Assembly: GCF_000430825.1 (NCBI RefSeq)
Contig: NZ_AUMT01000004.1
Coordinates: 248,001-312,000 of the forward strand
Origin: Chryseobacterium daeguense DSM 19388
GTDB taxonomy: Bacteria > Bacteroidota > Bacteroidia > Flavobacteriales > Weeksellaceae
DNA length: 64,000 nucleotides
Direction: 5' to 3'
Position numbers and translations under genes: made by a program. Numbering within the stretch: the stretch's first letter is position 1; each line of letters opens with the position of its first letter. This document shows, in pieces, positions 41,967-50,281 of this stretch. Under the pieces are notes generated by a model. It had not been told where the DNA came from. It made no database searches and worked only from the letters and a program-made list of their open reading frames with translations.

Positions 41967-42428
41967 TTATTTCCTGCCTAACAATCCTTCCAATTCCGTA
42001 ATCAATTCTGCCTGTGCAGGGTTGATTCGTTTTTTTGCTTCATCAGAATCAAACCATTTCCATTGATCTACTTCGGGAATTTCTATCGTTTTCCCGGATT
42101 TCGGAGGCCATTCAATAGGAATTAAATTGCTTGTAAATCCCGTAGAATCTATTTCTCCCTCTACTGCCCATGCATGGACAGTTTTTCCTGACTTTTGCTT
42201 TACAGGAGAGAGTTTTATAAATACACCGGCTATTGTTTTTCCTGTTTCTTCATAAAATTCGGTCAGGGCACGTTCAAGTAAATCTTCATCAGGAAGAGGC
42301 TCTCCTTTTGGAATAGACCAGGTGCCGGCATTTTTGTTTTTCCAAAAGGGTCCACCCGGATGAACCAGGAAGTAATAAAAAATTTTCTTTTCTCTTTTAA
42401 ACAATAAAATACCGGCACTTGTTTTCAT
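41967..42428 (-). CDS. Nudix hydrolase (predicted MutT-like)
   Basis: A 153-residue pyrophosphohydrolase. The Nudix box is somewhat modified but readable: after PKGEPLPDEDLLERALTEF the metal-binding glutamates come in FYEETGK. The N-terminus (KTSAGILLFKREKKIFYY) and the GGPFWKNKNAGTWSIP turn resemble family members that act on diadenosine polyphosphates or oxidised nucleotides. It is near alkB and others that look like a housekeeping or damage-control set. Confidence 0.86.
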   Translation of the reverse strand: MKTSAGILLFKREKKIFYYFLVHPGGPFWKNKNAGTWSIPKGEPLPDEDLLERALTEFYEETGKTIAGVFIKLSPVKQKSGKTVHAWAVEGEIDSTGFTSNLIPIEWPPKSGKTIEIPEVDQWKWFDSDEAKKRINPAQAELITELEGLLGRK

Positions 42429-42480
42429 GTAAATTTATTTTAGATAAAATTATTAAAACATATCTTCATTCAGCAATACA

Positions 42481-43950
42481 TTAAGCTTTGACCCAAACGC
42501 TTACCGAGCCTGCATTAACCCTGAAAACGGCTTTTCCATTTTCATCTGTGGTGATGGTATCATCTCTCTGATTCAGAAAATCCACATAGCTGGAATCAGC
42601 ATATTCTTTCCCCAGGTCAATTTCTTTCCATCCTTCATCCCCATTGGAAATAATGGTAACGCATCCCTGATTTTTTTCCGTACCTTTCCTTACCCATGCA
42701 ATGCAATTGGGATGATCAAAATAATTAACCTGATCTCCATAAGCGAATTTTTTCCTTGCTTCCAATAATTTAGGCAAAACTTCAATCTTCGGCATTACTA
42801 TATTTACCTGCTCGCCATCTTTTTCATCCGTATATTCTGCTCCGAAAAGGTCCGGGTAAAATACGCACGGGTAAGCATCCTCCGACAGAAGGATAATGGC
42901 ATACGCCAGAGGTTTGAACCAATCTTTTACCGCAGATTCCAGCGACTGCAGCTGCTGCGTATCGTGATTTTCTACAAAAGAAACCGAGAAAACAGGCTTT
43001 TTTTCAAGAAAACTGCCTTTAAAAATCTGCGTGAGGTCATAATCTTTCCCTTCTTTGGAAGCGGTAAAGAAATTATAGTGCAAAGGCGCATCAAAACATG
43101 AAATAAGATCATCCATCTTATCAGAAAAATAAGAAATTTTCTCTACTTCATCTTTCCAGAATTCTCCGAGAACATAGCAGTCGGGATTTAATTCTGTTTT
43201 AATATATGTAATCCATTCCTTTAAAAAATCCGATGAAAGATGTTTCAGTGCATCCAGGCGTATTCCGTCCACTCCGGTGGTTTCAAAATACCATTTGATC
43301 CAGTTTTTCATTTCCTGAATTACGTGAGGGTTGCGGTATTCTATATCAGCACCCATCAGATAATCGTAATTACCGAATTGGTGGCTTACGGCATCAGTCC
43401 ATTCCGTTCCGTATTCATTGTGGATTTTAAAAATCCCTTCCATTTTCTGTCCGTCTTTCCGGACAATATCGATACCGCTGAAACAGTGAAAGTCCCAGAT
43501 AAAATCTGAATATTTCCCTTTTCTCGCAGGAAAAGTAAACTTTGTGCATGCCGTAACCTCCATGGGTTCGGAAATAATCTTATTCCGATCGTCTTCATCT
43601 ACCTGATGTACGGTGATCTGTTCATCTTCATCACCTCCCATCCTGTGATTAAGCACAATGTCTGCATAAACCGACAGACCCGCCTCATGAGCTTTTTTGA
43701 TGGCGTTGAGATATTCTTCTTTTGTTCCGTATCTTGTGGGAATTCCGCCTTTTTGGTCGAACTCGCCCAAATCATACATATCATAAACATCATATCCTCT
43801 TCCTTCTTTCCCCAGGCTGCATTTGTTGGCGGGAGGAAGCCAGGCTGCGGTAAATCCCAGGTCTTTAAGATATTCTGCCTTTTCCGCAAACTCGTTCCAT
43901 AAATTTCCTGAATGATACCAGTGAAAGTACTGAATAATAACTCCGTTCAT
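42481..43950 (-). CDS. Cytoplasmic alpha-amylase (GH13)
   Basis: A 489-residue enzyme without a signal peptide. I start at 43950 (MNGVIIQYFHWYHSG); the in-frame Met codons upstream (43971) would overlap the previous gene's stop. The catalytic set is present: nucleophile Asp in GIRLDALKHLS, acid Glu in YVLGEFW, and Asp in SFVENHDTQ. The IVLNHRMGGDEDEQI loop and the C-terminal beta domain match the AmyS group (GH13 subfamily 5). It breaks alpha-1,4 glucans inside the cell. Confidence 0.92.
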   Translation of the reverse strand: MNGVIIQYFHWYHSGNLWNEFAEKAEYLKDLGFTAAWLPPANKCSLGKEGRGYDVYDMYDLGEFDQKGGIPTRYGTKEEYLNAIKKAHEAGLSVYADIVLNHRMGGDEDEQITVHQVDEDDRNKIISEPMEVTACTKFTFPARKGKYSDFIWDFHCFSGIDIVRKDGQKMEGIFKIHNEYGTEWTDAVSHQFGNYDYLMGADIEYRNPHVIQEMKNWIKWYFETTGVDGIRLDALKHLSSDFLKEWITYIKTELNPDCYVLGEFWKDEVEKISYFSDKMDDLISCFDAPLHYNFFTASKEGKDYDLTQIFKGSFLEKKPVFSVSFVENHDTQQLQSLESAVKDWFKPLAYAIILLSEDAYPCVFYPDLFGAEYTDEKDGEQVNIVMPKIEVLPKLLEARKKFAYGDQVNYFDHPNCIAWVRKGTEKNQGCVTIISNGDEGWKEIDLGKEYADSSYVDFLNQRDDTITTDENGKAVFRVNAGSVSVWVKA

Positions 43951-43957
43951 AATTAAT

Positions 43958-44710
43958 TTAACCATTAACAATTAAACCACCGTTTGGATGCAGAACCTGC
44001 CCCGTAATCTGTGCGGAAGCATCAGTTGCAAGGAATAAAAAGCTGGTAGCAACTTCCTCTGTGGTTGCGTTTCGTTCCAATGGAGGCTTATTCTCATCCT
44101 CTTCTTCTTCACCGAAAGTTTTTTCAGTCAGAGGTGTTGCCACCGGTCCCGGAGCTACAGCATTTACACGAATTCCTTTAGGTTTGGACTGCAAAGCCAA
44201 GGAGCGGGTGAAGGAAACAATTGCACCTTTTGTCGCTGAATAATCCAGCAATTCTTCATGCCCGAGATATGCTACTGCCGAAGTAGTATTTATAATTGAG
44301 CTGCCCTTCTTCAAATAGGGAAATGCAGCTTTGGTAAGCAAAATCAATCCAATAATATTAGAATTAAATGTTTTCCTGATATTTTCTTCTTCCAGATCTA
44401 CAATACTTTCACAGGGAACCTGAGTTCCGGCATTGTTTATCAGAATATCAATTCCTCCAAGCTCCGCTACTGTTTTTTCCACAACGGTTTTACAAAAATT
44501 AGAATCATTAACATCCCCGCCAAAAGCCAGTGCTTTTCTGCCGGTTTCCATGATTTCTTTTTTAGTTTTTTCTGCATCTTCTTCGTCATGATAATGAATA
44601 AAGGCAATATTTGCACCTTCCCTGGCCAAAAGTAAAGCTGCGGCCTTTCCTATCCCGCTGTCTGCCCCGCTGATGAGTACATTTTTGTTCTGCAATTGTA
44701 AATTTTCCAT
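43958..44710 (-). CDS. Short-chain dehydrogenase/reductase
   Basis: A 250-residue NAD(P)-dependent oxidoreductase. Cofactor turn is ISGADSGIGKAAALLL, then NNAG in ILINNAGTQV, and the YxxxK pair in LDYSATKGAIVS. The C-terminus (GQVLHPNGGLIVNG) is standard. It is most like glucose 1-dehydrogenase or stress-type YdaD/YhxC SDRs; the substrate is unknown. It is followed closely by the amylase start. Confidence 0.9.
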   Translation of the reverse strand: MENLQLQNKNVLISGADSGIGKAAALLLAREGANIAFIHYHDEEDAEKTKKEIMETGRKALAFGGDVNDSNFCKTVVEKTVAELGGIDILINNAGTQVPCESIVDLEEENIRKTFNSNIIGLILLTKAAFPYLKKGSSIINTTSAVAYLGHEELLDYSATKGAIVSFTRSLALQSKPKGIRVNAVAPGPVATPLTEKTFGEEEEDENKPPLERNATTEEVATSFLFLATDASAQITGQVLHPNGGLIVNG

Positions 44711-44743
44711 GTTATTTTATAATTTGGTGTTTATTAAAATCAT

Positions 44744-45253
44744 TTAAGCTTCTGTTTCAGGTGAAGCATGTTTTTCGAATTCTACTTTAAGACATTCGAG
44801 GATAAATTCGCTGTAGCATAACTGCGCATTAATAGATTCTTTTCTTGAATTAAGATCCATTTTCTTTGAAAGGATGATTTCATTTTTGTAAGCAAAAGAA
44901 AAATAAGCAAAAAGAAGATATCCGGATTCTTCAACAGGAGTTGCATATCCCGTAACAGCAATTGACCAGTCTGTTTTAAACATTTTAGCAGCATTCAAAG
45001 CCATTGTTTCTGCAATATGCTGCGAGACACAGTCAGATTCCCTGGCTTCTTTTTCATCAACGCCTAAAAGATTGACTTTCTCTTCAAGCGTATAAGCCGT
45101 AATGCCGCCCTTGAAAAATTCCGAAGCGTTTCTCATCTGAGAAAATGAAAACTGTAAAAAACCTGATGTGACACTTTCCGCGATAGAAATAGTTTCTCCG
45201 GAAGCCCATAAATATTGTCCTAAAAAATCCAGTAAATCCTTCTGAATATTCAT
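44744..45253 (-). CDS. CinA-like (PncC-type) protein with altered motif
   Basis: A 169-residue member of the CinA C-terminal family, normally nicotinamide-nucleotide amidohydrolase. The catalytic-Ser block usually reads AESCTGG; here it is IAESVTSGFLQ, keeping the Ser but changing the following residues. The rest, FFKGGITAYTLEEKVNLLGV and WSIAVTGYATP, matches. The chain ends with a short Lys/Glu-rich tail. Reduced or changed activity is possible. Confidence 0.8.
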   Translation of the reverse strand: MNIQKDLLDFLGQYLWASGETISIAESVTSGFLQFSFSQMRNASEFFKGGITAYTLEEKVNLLGVDEKEARESDCVSQHIAETMALNAAKMFKTDWSIAVTGYATPVEESGYLLFAYFSFAYKNEIILSKKMDLNSRKESINAQLCYSEFILECLKVEFEKHASPETEA

Positions 45254-45415
45254 AAAATATGTGATTTGTGAAAATGGTTAACCCGAATTTCGCAAATAAA
45301 AAATACAAAAAGTATGATTGTAATCAACGATTTTCAATAAAAATTTAATATTTAAAAAGTCTCTAACCTCTTTTAGATACCACATTTGAAGAAAAAATAA
45401 TTCTTTCTACAAATA

Positions 45416-45431
45416 TGGTCTCATACTTGCA
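45416..45431 (+). promoter_or_regulatory. Candidate sigma-54 promoter of the DUF892 gene
   Basis: ATGG then ten bases to GC in TTGCA. The -12 part (TTGCA) is a perfect match to the RpoN consensus; the -24 part has TGG but TCT in place of CAC. Spacing is exact. Start would be near 45442, 34 bases before the ATG. Confidence 0.4.
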
Positions 45432-45475
45432 CATTATACACCAAATTCAAAACAATCACTAAAATATTTATTATT

Positions 45476-46060
45476 ATGGAAACTAAAACATCAACAAAAA
45501 AAACGACCGCAAAAAAACCAGCAACTACAAAAACAGCCTCAAAGACAGCTTCTAAAACTCCGGCTAAAAAAGGTGCTGCAAAAGAACTGAAAGATCTTTT
45601 TGAAGATTCATTAAAAGATATTTATTGGGCAGAAAAAGCATTGGTAAAAGCTTTGCCTGCCATGATGAAAAATGCTACCGACGAAAAGCTGAAAACAGCA
45701 ATAGAAAATCACATTAAAGAAACGGAAATTCATGTTCAGAGACTTGAGGAATGTTTTAATGCTCTAGGTAAAAAAGCCCAGGCAAAAAAATGTGATGCCA
45801 TGCAGGGACTGTTGGATGAAGGAAAAAGCATCATGGAAGAAACAGAGCCGGGAGCGGTAAGAGATGCAGGAATCATTGCAGCTGCGCAAAAAGTAGAGCA
45901 CTACGAAATCGCGACTTACGGAACACTGGCAGCTTATGCTAAAGTATTGAAAGAAGATGAGTGTATGAAGAATTTATTAGCAACCCTGAGTGAAGAGAAA
46001 AAATGTGATGAACTTCTTACGAAAGTTGCAGATACAACGCTTAACAGTAAAGCAATGTAA
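45476..46060 (+). CDS. DUF892 ferritin-like protein with histone-like N-terminal tail
   Basis: A 194-residue protein. Residues 1-35 are Lys/Thr/Ala-rich (KTSTKKTTAKKPATTKTA and on), like the tails of eukaryotic H1 or of HupS- and HctB-type bacterial proteins. Residues about 38-190 form the YciE/DUF892 four-helix ferritin-like domain: ELKDLFEDSLKDIYWAEKAL, then HIKETEIHVQRLEECFNALG, and QKVEHYEIATYGTLAAYAK, supplying Glu/His metal ligands. It is a probable general-stress protein that may bind DNA and iron. It ends in an intrinsic terminator. Confidence 0.9.
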   Translation: METKTSTKKTTAKKPATTKTASKTASKTPAKKGAAKELKDLFEDSLKDIYWAEKALVKALPAMMKNATDEKLKTAIENHIKETEIHVQRLEECFNALGKKAQAKKCDAMQGLLDEGKSIMEETEPGAVRDAGIIAAAQKVEHYEIATYGTLAAYAKVLKEDECMKNLLATLSEEKKCDELLTKVADTTLNSKAM

Positions 46061-46085
46061 TTTCATCTTCATTAAATTAAAATAA

Positions 46086-46109
46086 AAGAGGCCAAATGGT
46101 CTCTTTTTT
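46086..46109 (+). terminator. Intrinsic terminator after DUF892 gene
   Basis: aagaggcc/ggtctctt (one G-T pair), aaat loop, T6. Confidence 0.85.
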
Positions 46110-46353
46110 CTTGCCGTAAATTTTACAGGCTTATCATATTTTCATTTAAATTAATTCGTATTATTTAAAATGAATTTTCAGCTAAATAAAAGACAATTAA
46201 GCAATTAAACCGGATTTATGTTTAATATAATTTTAATCTCTCATAATCTTGTATAAAATACTTAATATTTCCTTTTTGATAGACATAATTTGATTAAATT
46301 TACGTCAATAATGTATTTCATTTTGAGTACGAAAACACTTAGAAAAAATTTAT

Positions 46354-47382
46354 ATGAATAAAAAAAATGCCACAATTTATGACATCTCAAAAAAGCTAAA
46401 CGTAAGTGTGGCAACTGTTTCCAGAGCATTGAACGATCATCCCAGAATAAGCCAGGCAACGAAAGATTTGGTGAAGAAAACCGCCAAAGAAATGAACTAC
46501 AAGCAAAATAATCTTGCCAAGGCTCTGAAAAGCGGGGAAACAAAAAATGTAGGAATCATCGTACCTTTTGTGAATACCAATTTCTTTTCTTCCGTGATCC
46601 GCGGTATTGAGGAAGAGCTTTCTCCGTTTGGTTATCATGTAATTATCTGCCAGAGTCATGAAGATGTAAATATCGAGAAAAGGCATCTGAACACCTTACT
46701 TAATGCTCAGGTGGACGGTATTTTTATGTCGGTTTCAAAGACGACGATTGATACGGAACATATTCAAAGTATTTTAGACACTACCAATACACCCATCATA
46801 TTTTTCGACAGAAAAAAGGATATTCCGGGGATCAGCACGGTGGTTATTGATGACTACAGGGGTGGCTATATTGCCACTGAACATCTGATTAAAGAAGGGT
46901 ATAAAAATATCTGTCATTTTTCCGGAGACCTGAATCTTGAGATTTATCAAAACCGTCTCAATGGTTATAAACAAGCTTTAACAGATCATCATTTGCCTGT
47001 AAAAGAAGAAAACATCATCACTACCGGAAGCTCTATCGATGCCGGAATTGAGGCCATTAAAAAGCTTTGGGACAGAAAATCTATTCCTGATGCTATATTT
47101 TCTTCGAGTGATTTTGCTGCATTGGGAGCTTGTCAGGAACTTAAAAAACGTAATATTAAAATTCCTGATGAAGTAGCCGTGATCGGTTTTTCCAATGAAC
47201 CTTTTACCCAGTTTATGGAGCTTCCGATGAGTTCCGTAGACCAGACTCCTGTTACAATGGGGAAAATGGCCGGACAGGTTTTCCTGGAAGGTGTAAAAGA
47301 GAATGGTTCGGGTATTTCTACTGAGAAGAAAGTGGTTTTGGCCCCGCAGCTTTATATTAGAAGGTCTTCGAAAAGAAAGTAA
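46354..47382 (+). CDS. LacI-family transcriptional regulator
   Basis: A 342-residue regulator. N-terminal HTH at residues 5-60 (ATIYDISKKLNVSVATVSRALNDHPRISQATK), then hinge helix LAKALKSG and the periplasmic-binding-like sugar domain (VGIIVPFVNTNFFSSVIRG; IGFSNEPFTQFM, DQTP). The gene is convergent in direction with the hexuronate operon end, 1.3 kb past uxaA. Two CG-centred palindromes in the kduI-susC divergent gap are natural LacI-type operators, so it is the likely hexuronate/pectin regulator, but that link is inferred. Confidence 0.9.
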   Translation: MNKKNATIYDISKKLNVSVATVSRALNDHPRISQATKDLVKKTAKEMNYKQNNLAKALKSGETKNVGIIVPFVNTNFFSSVIRGIEEELSPFGYHVIICQSHEDVNIEKRHLNTLLNAQVDGIFMSVSKTTIDTEHIQSILDTTNTPIIFFDRKKDIPGISTVVIDDYRGGYIATEHLIKEGYKNICHFSGDLNLEIYQNRLNGYKQALTDHHLPVKEENIITTGSSIDAGIEAIKKLWDRKSIPDAIFSSSDFAALGACQELKKRNIKIPDEVAVIGFSNEPFTQFMELPMSSVDQTPVTMGKMAGQVFLEGVKENGSGISTEKKVVLAPQLYIRRSSKRK

Positions 47383-47695
47383 GTTTTTATGATTTTCTTT
47401 TGTCTTGAAATAAAATAAATAAAAATTCAAGACTTGGAAACTTTACACTAAAAATTAAAGTTTAATCCTAACATTCTCAAAAACTTGTGCGAATTTAATG
47501 TTTGTTCTTGGGTTTAAATTTGTACCGCACTTCAGACAGTGGAATTTTTAATGGTTTAATTTTCATAATGCTACAGTTTTCTTAAAAACTCAACATGTAG
47601 GAGGAAGAATCTAAGCATAGTTTTAGATTTAAGCTTTGGCTAAAGCCGATTGATTTTAATTATTTGTAAAAGCGGGCTAAAGCCCGTTCTATTGA
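47383..47695. other. Intergenic gap, 313 bp
   Basis: AT-rich, with a GGCTAAAGCC-type repeat at the right end (47638-47696). Nothing else is supported. Confidence 0.5.
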
Positions 47696-47696
47696 T
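47638..47696 (+). repeat. GGGCTAAAGCCC-type repeat, copy 1
   Basis: Two short palindromes in succession (ggctaaagcc at 47638 and cgggctaaagcccg at about 47673), ending in tattgat. It overlaps the phosphatase stop codon by one base. Its 59-bp length and ends match copy 2. Confidence 0.8.
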
Positions 47697-48310
47697 CATT
47701 TTGCAGTTTTATCATTGGAAAGTTTCTCAAACTCCCTTTTCTTATAATTAGTAAGGTAAATTCCCTTCTCAGAATCTTTTGAAAAATTGGTTCCTAGTTC
47801 CCAAAACAGACGCGCATTGGCTCTGGCTTTTTCATTGCTGAAATTCTCATATTCAATTCTATAAATAGAGCTGAACAAACGTGAACGGCCGACTCCGTGA
47901 TGACAGTGGATAAGAACCGGGTAGTTCTTCGGATCATCCATTACTTTCAAAAACTTTTGCACCGTGCTGTCCTCAGGTATTTGATCCGTAGGTAAATTAA
48001 AATAATGAAGACCCGCAATTTTGTCTGCCGCATATTCTTCTGCATTCACCTGTTTTTTTGTTTCCGGATTCAATGCGGTCTGAACCAGGCCGTCGCGCAA
48101 ATCAACAATGGTTTTTATTTTGTGGTCACGAACAAAATCCGCCAGCTTTTCCGGTGGAACAGCACCTGAATTATATACTTTATTTTCAGAAATAGTTACC
48201 AGATTATAACGTACTTTTTTCTGGTAAAATACAAATGCAAGAATCAATACAGCGATAATAAACAAGAAAATCAACATGCTTACCTTATTATTTTTCAAAC
48301 TTAAGTTCAT
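47696..48310 (-). CDS. Membrane-anchored tyrosine/dual-specificity phosphatase
   Basis: A 204-residue protein. A single membrane helix at about 11-29 (VSMLIFLFIIAVLILAFV) is followed by a soluble phosphatase domain. The catalytic loop is IHCHHGVGRSRL (Cys-x5-Arg) and the general acid is probably the Asp in NLPTDQIPED. It resembles dual-specificity protein phosphatases more than arsenate-reductase types. The C-terminus is on the periplasmic or cytoplasmic side depending on topology, which I cannot fix. Repeats flank it. Confidence 0.88.
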   Translation of the reverse strand: MNLSLKNNKVSMLIFLFIIAVLILAFVFYQKKVRYNLVTISENKVYNSGAVPPEKLADFVRDHKIKTIVDLRDGLVQTALNPETKKQVNAEEYAADKIAGLHYFNLPTDQIPEDSTVQKFLKVMDDPKNYPVLIHCHHGVGRSRLFSSIYRIEYENFSNEKARANARLFWELGTNFSKDSEKGIYLTNYKKREFEKLSNDKTAK

Positions 48311-48445
48311 AAAATTTTCTGATGAATTTTAATTCTGCGAAGCTACACCTTTTTAGATAAGAATAAAAATATTTGATTTTCGATAAATTATTAATTGTTA
48401 TATAATTTGAGTAAGATTTCAATTAATGAAATCATTAATTGATTT

Positions 48446-48504
48446 GGCTAAAGCCAATTGAAAGATTTTCCCTGTTAAACGGGCTAAAGCCCGTTCCTAT
48501 TGAT
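48446..48504 (+). repeat. GGGCTAAAGCCC-type repeat, copy 2
   Basis: Same order as copy 1: ggctaaagcc, AT-rich spacer, gggctaaagcccg, ending in tattgat. 59 bp, same orientation as copy 1, so the two form direct repeats around the phosphatase gene. Confidence 0.8.
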
Positions 48505-48577
48505 GCAAAAAACTTTAAATATTATTATTTTGTGTTATTTGTGAAAAATTAGTGTCCTTTGTGTTTGTTAAAAAAAA

Positions 48578-48611
48578 GAAAATGCCCCCTACAAATGTAG
48601 AAAGCATTTTC
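48578..48611 (-). terminator. Terminator of the hexuronate operon
   Basis: gaaaatgc/gcattttc outer stem and ctac/gtag inner stem; the minus-strand tail is T-rich. It lies about 45 bp past the uxaA stop. Confidence 0.85.
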
Positions 48612-48655
48612 AACCCTAATATTTATATAATTAAAACAATAATTATTAAATTAAT

Positions 48656-50275
48656 TTACAAGCTTACACCCCGTCTCCACGGAATAAAGTCGTTTTGATT
48701 AAGTAAATCTGCTTTGGTTTTGACCTCTCCGCTTGCCACTTTAATGATAAGCTCAAGAAGCTCATCTGCCGCTTCCGGTATCGTTTTTTCACCGCTGATA
48801 ACCGTTCCGGCATTAAAATCAATAATATCCGGCATTCTTTCTGCTAAAACAGAATTGGAAGATATTTTTACAACCGGAGAAATCGGATTCCCCATTGGCG
48901 TACCAAGGCCCGTTGTGAAAAGAACAACTGTAGCTCCAGAACCTACCAATGCTGTTGTACATTCGGCATCATTTCCAGGAGTACAAAGAAGGTTAAGACC
49001 AGGTTTTGTAGCATATTCAGTGAAATCCAGAACCTCTACGATAGGTGCAGCACCGCCTTTTTTAGCCGCTCCAGCAGATTTCATGGCATCGGTAATTAAA
49101 CCGTCTTTGATATTTCCAGGAGAAGGATTCATATCAAAACCTGATCCTGCCGCCACTACAGATTTTTCAAAATCTTTCATCAGCTGAAGGAACTTTACTC
49201 CGTCTTCATCATTGATGCAACGATTCACCAATTCCTGCTCTACCCCACACAATTCAGGGAATTCGGCGAGCATGGTTGTTCCTCCCACAGCCGCCATAAT
49301 ATCTGAAACTTCACCTAAAACAGGGTTGGCAGAAATTCCTGAGAAGCCGTCAGATCCACCACATTCCAAACCAATGTTCAGTTTTGTGATAGGGGCCGGT
49401 TTTCTTTCGATTTCATTGGCTTTTTTAATTCCTTCATAAGAATCTTTAATTACGCCCGTTAGCATCGCGTCGATAGTTCCGGATTTCTGCTGTTCGTAAA
49501 CGACAATTGGTTTTTTGCTATTTGGAGCCAATGCGTGAAGTGCATCCATAAAAATCTGAACCTGAAGATTCTGACATCCCAGGCTTAGAACTGTAGCACC
49601 CGCAACGTTAGGATTGTTGACATATCCGGCAAACAGCCTTCCCAATGCTTCTGCATCCTGACGAATTCCGCCACAGCCGCCCTGATGTGTGATGAATCTT
49701 ACGTCAATATTTTTAAAAACTCTGGTATCCACTTCTTCCTCTTCTACCGCTACCTCAGAATCTGTTCCGCCATTTAACAATGATCTTAACAAAAGCTGAT
49801 GCTTACTGGCTTTATCGTGAAGCAATTCTTTCTCAAAAATATCTTTAAGCGTTTCAATATTCTTGTTTTCACAGAATACCAACGGGAAAAATAACCAAAC
49901 GTTTTCTGTTCCTACCTGCCCGTCTTCGCGGTGATATCCCATAAAAGTGCGGTCTTTCCATTTGTCAACATTGGGTGGAGTCCAGCTTAATGTAGCCGTT
50001 TTTCCTTCTACTTTTGCACTTTGATGCTTTACATTTTCAGTGGTAATTACTTCGCCTTTTTTGATGGATTGATTGGCTTTTCCTACAATTACACCATACA
50101 TAATGATGTGATCTCCATCTTCAAAGTTTACGGCGGCAAATTTATGCTTTGCTTTAGTGTCCTTCAGAATCGTGTAATCTGTACCGTCAAGATGTACCGA
50201 TTCTCCGGCAGGTAAATCCACCAGCGCTACGATAACGTTGTCTTTGGGATTTACTTTCAGTACTTTCTTTTGCAT
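48656..50275 (-). CDS. uxaA: Altronate dehydratase
   Basis: A 539-residue iron-dependent lyase that converts D-altronate to 2-keto-3-deoxygluconate in galacturonate breakdown. The N-terminal SAF-type domain (about 1-90) is followed by the large UxaA domain: GYHREDGQVGTENVWLF, THQGGCGGIRQDAEALG, CGGSDGFSGISANP, NPSPGNIKDGLITDAM and a C-terminal GTVISGEKTIPEAADEL. It is the last gene of the operon, six bases after uxaB. Confidence 0.95.
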   Translation of the reverse strand: MQKKVLKVNPKDNVIVALVDLPAGESVHLDGTDYTILKDTKAKHKFAAVNFEDGDHIIMYGVIVGKANQSIKKGEVITTENVKHQSAKVEGKTATLSWTPPNVDKWKDRTFMGYHREDGQVGTENVWLFFPLVFCENKNIETLKDIFEKELLHDKASKHQLLLRSLLNGGTDSEVAVEEEEVDTRVFKNIDVRFITHQGGCGGIRQDAEALGRLFAGYVNNPNVAGATVLSLGCQNLQVQIFMDALHALAPNSKKPIVVYEQQKSGTIDAMLTGVIKDSYEGIKKANEIERKPAPITKLNIGLECGGSDGFSGISANPVLGEVSDIMAAVGGTTMLAEFPELCGVEQELVNRCINDEDGVKFLQLMKDFEKSVVAAGSGFDMNPSPGNIKDGLITDAMKSAGAAKKGGAAPIVEVLDFTEYATKPGLNLLCTPGNDAECTTALVGSGATVVLFTTGLGTPMGNPISPVVKISSNSVLAERMPDIIDFNAGTVISGEKTIPEAADELLELIIKVASGEVKTKADLLNQNDFIPWRRGVSL

Positions 50276-50281
50276 GATTTC

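Larger units (their letters stand above)
48311..48655. other. Gap between phosphatase and uxaA, 345 bp
   Basis: AT-rich; holds the GGGCTAAAGCCC-type repeat copy 2 (48446-48504) and the hexuronate-operon terminator (48578-48611). Confidence 0.6.

Noticed and set aside
47638-48504. Composite transposon around the phosphatase gene
   Set aside because: The flanking repeats are only 59 bp with no transposase and no clear target duplication.
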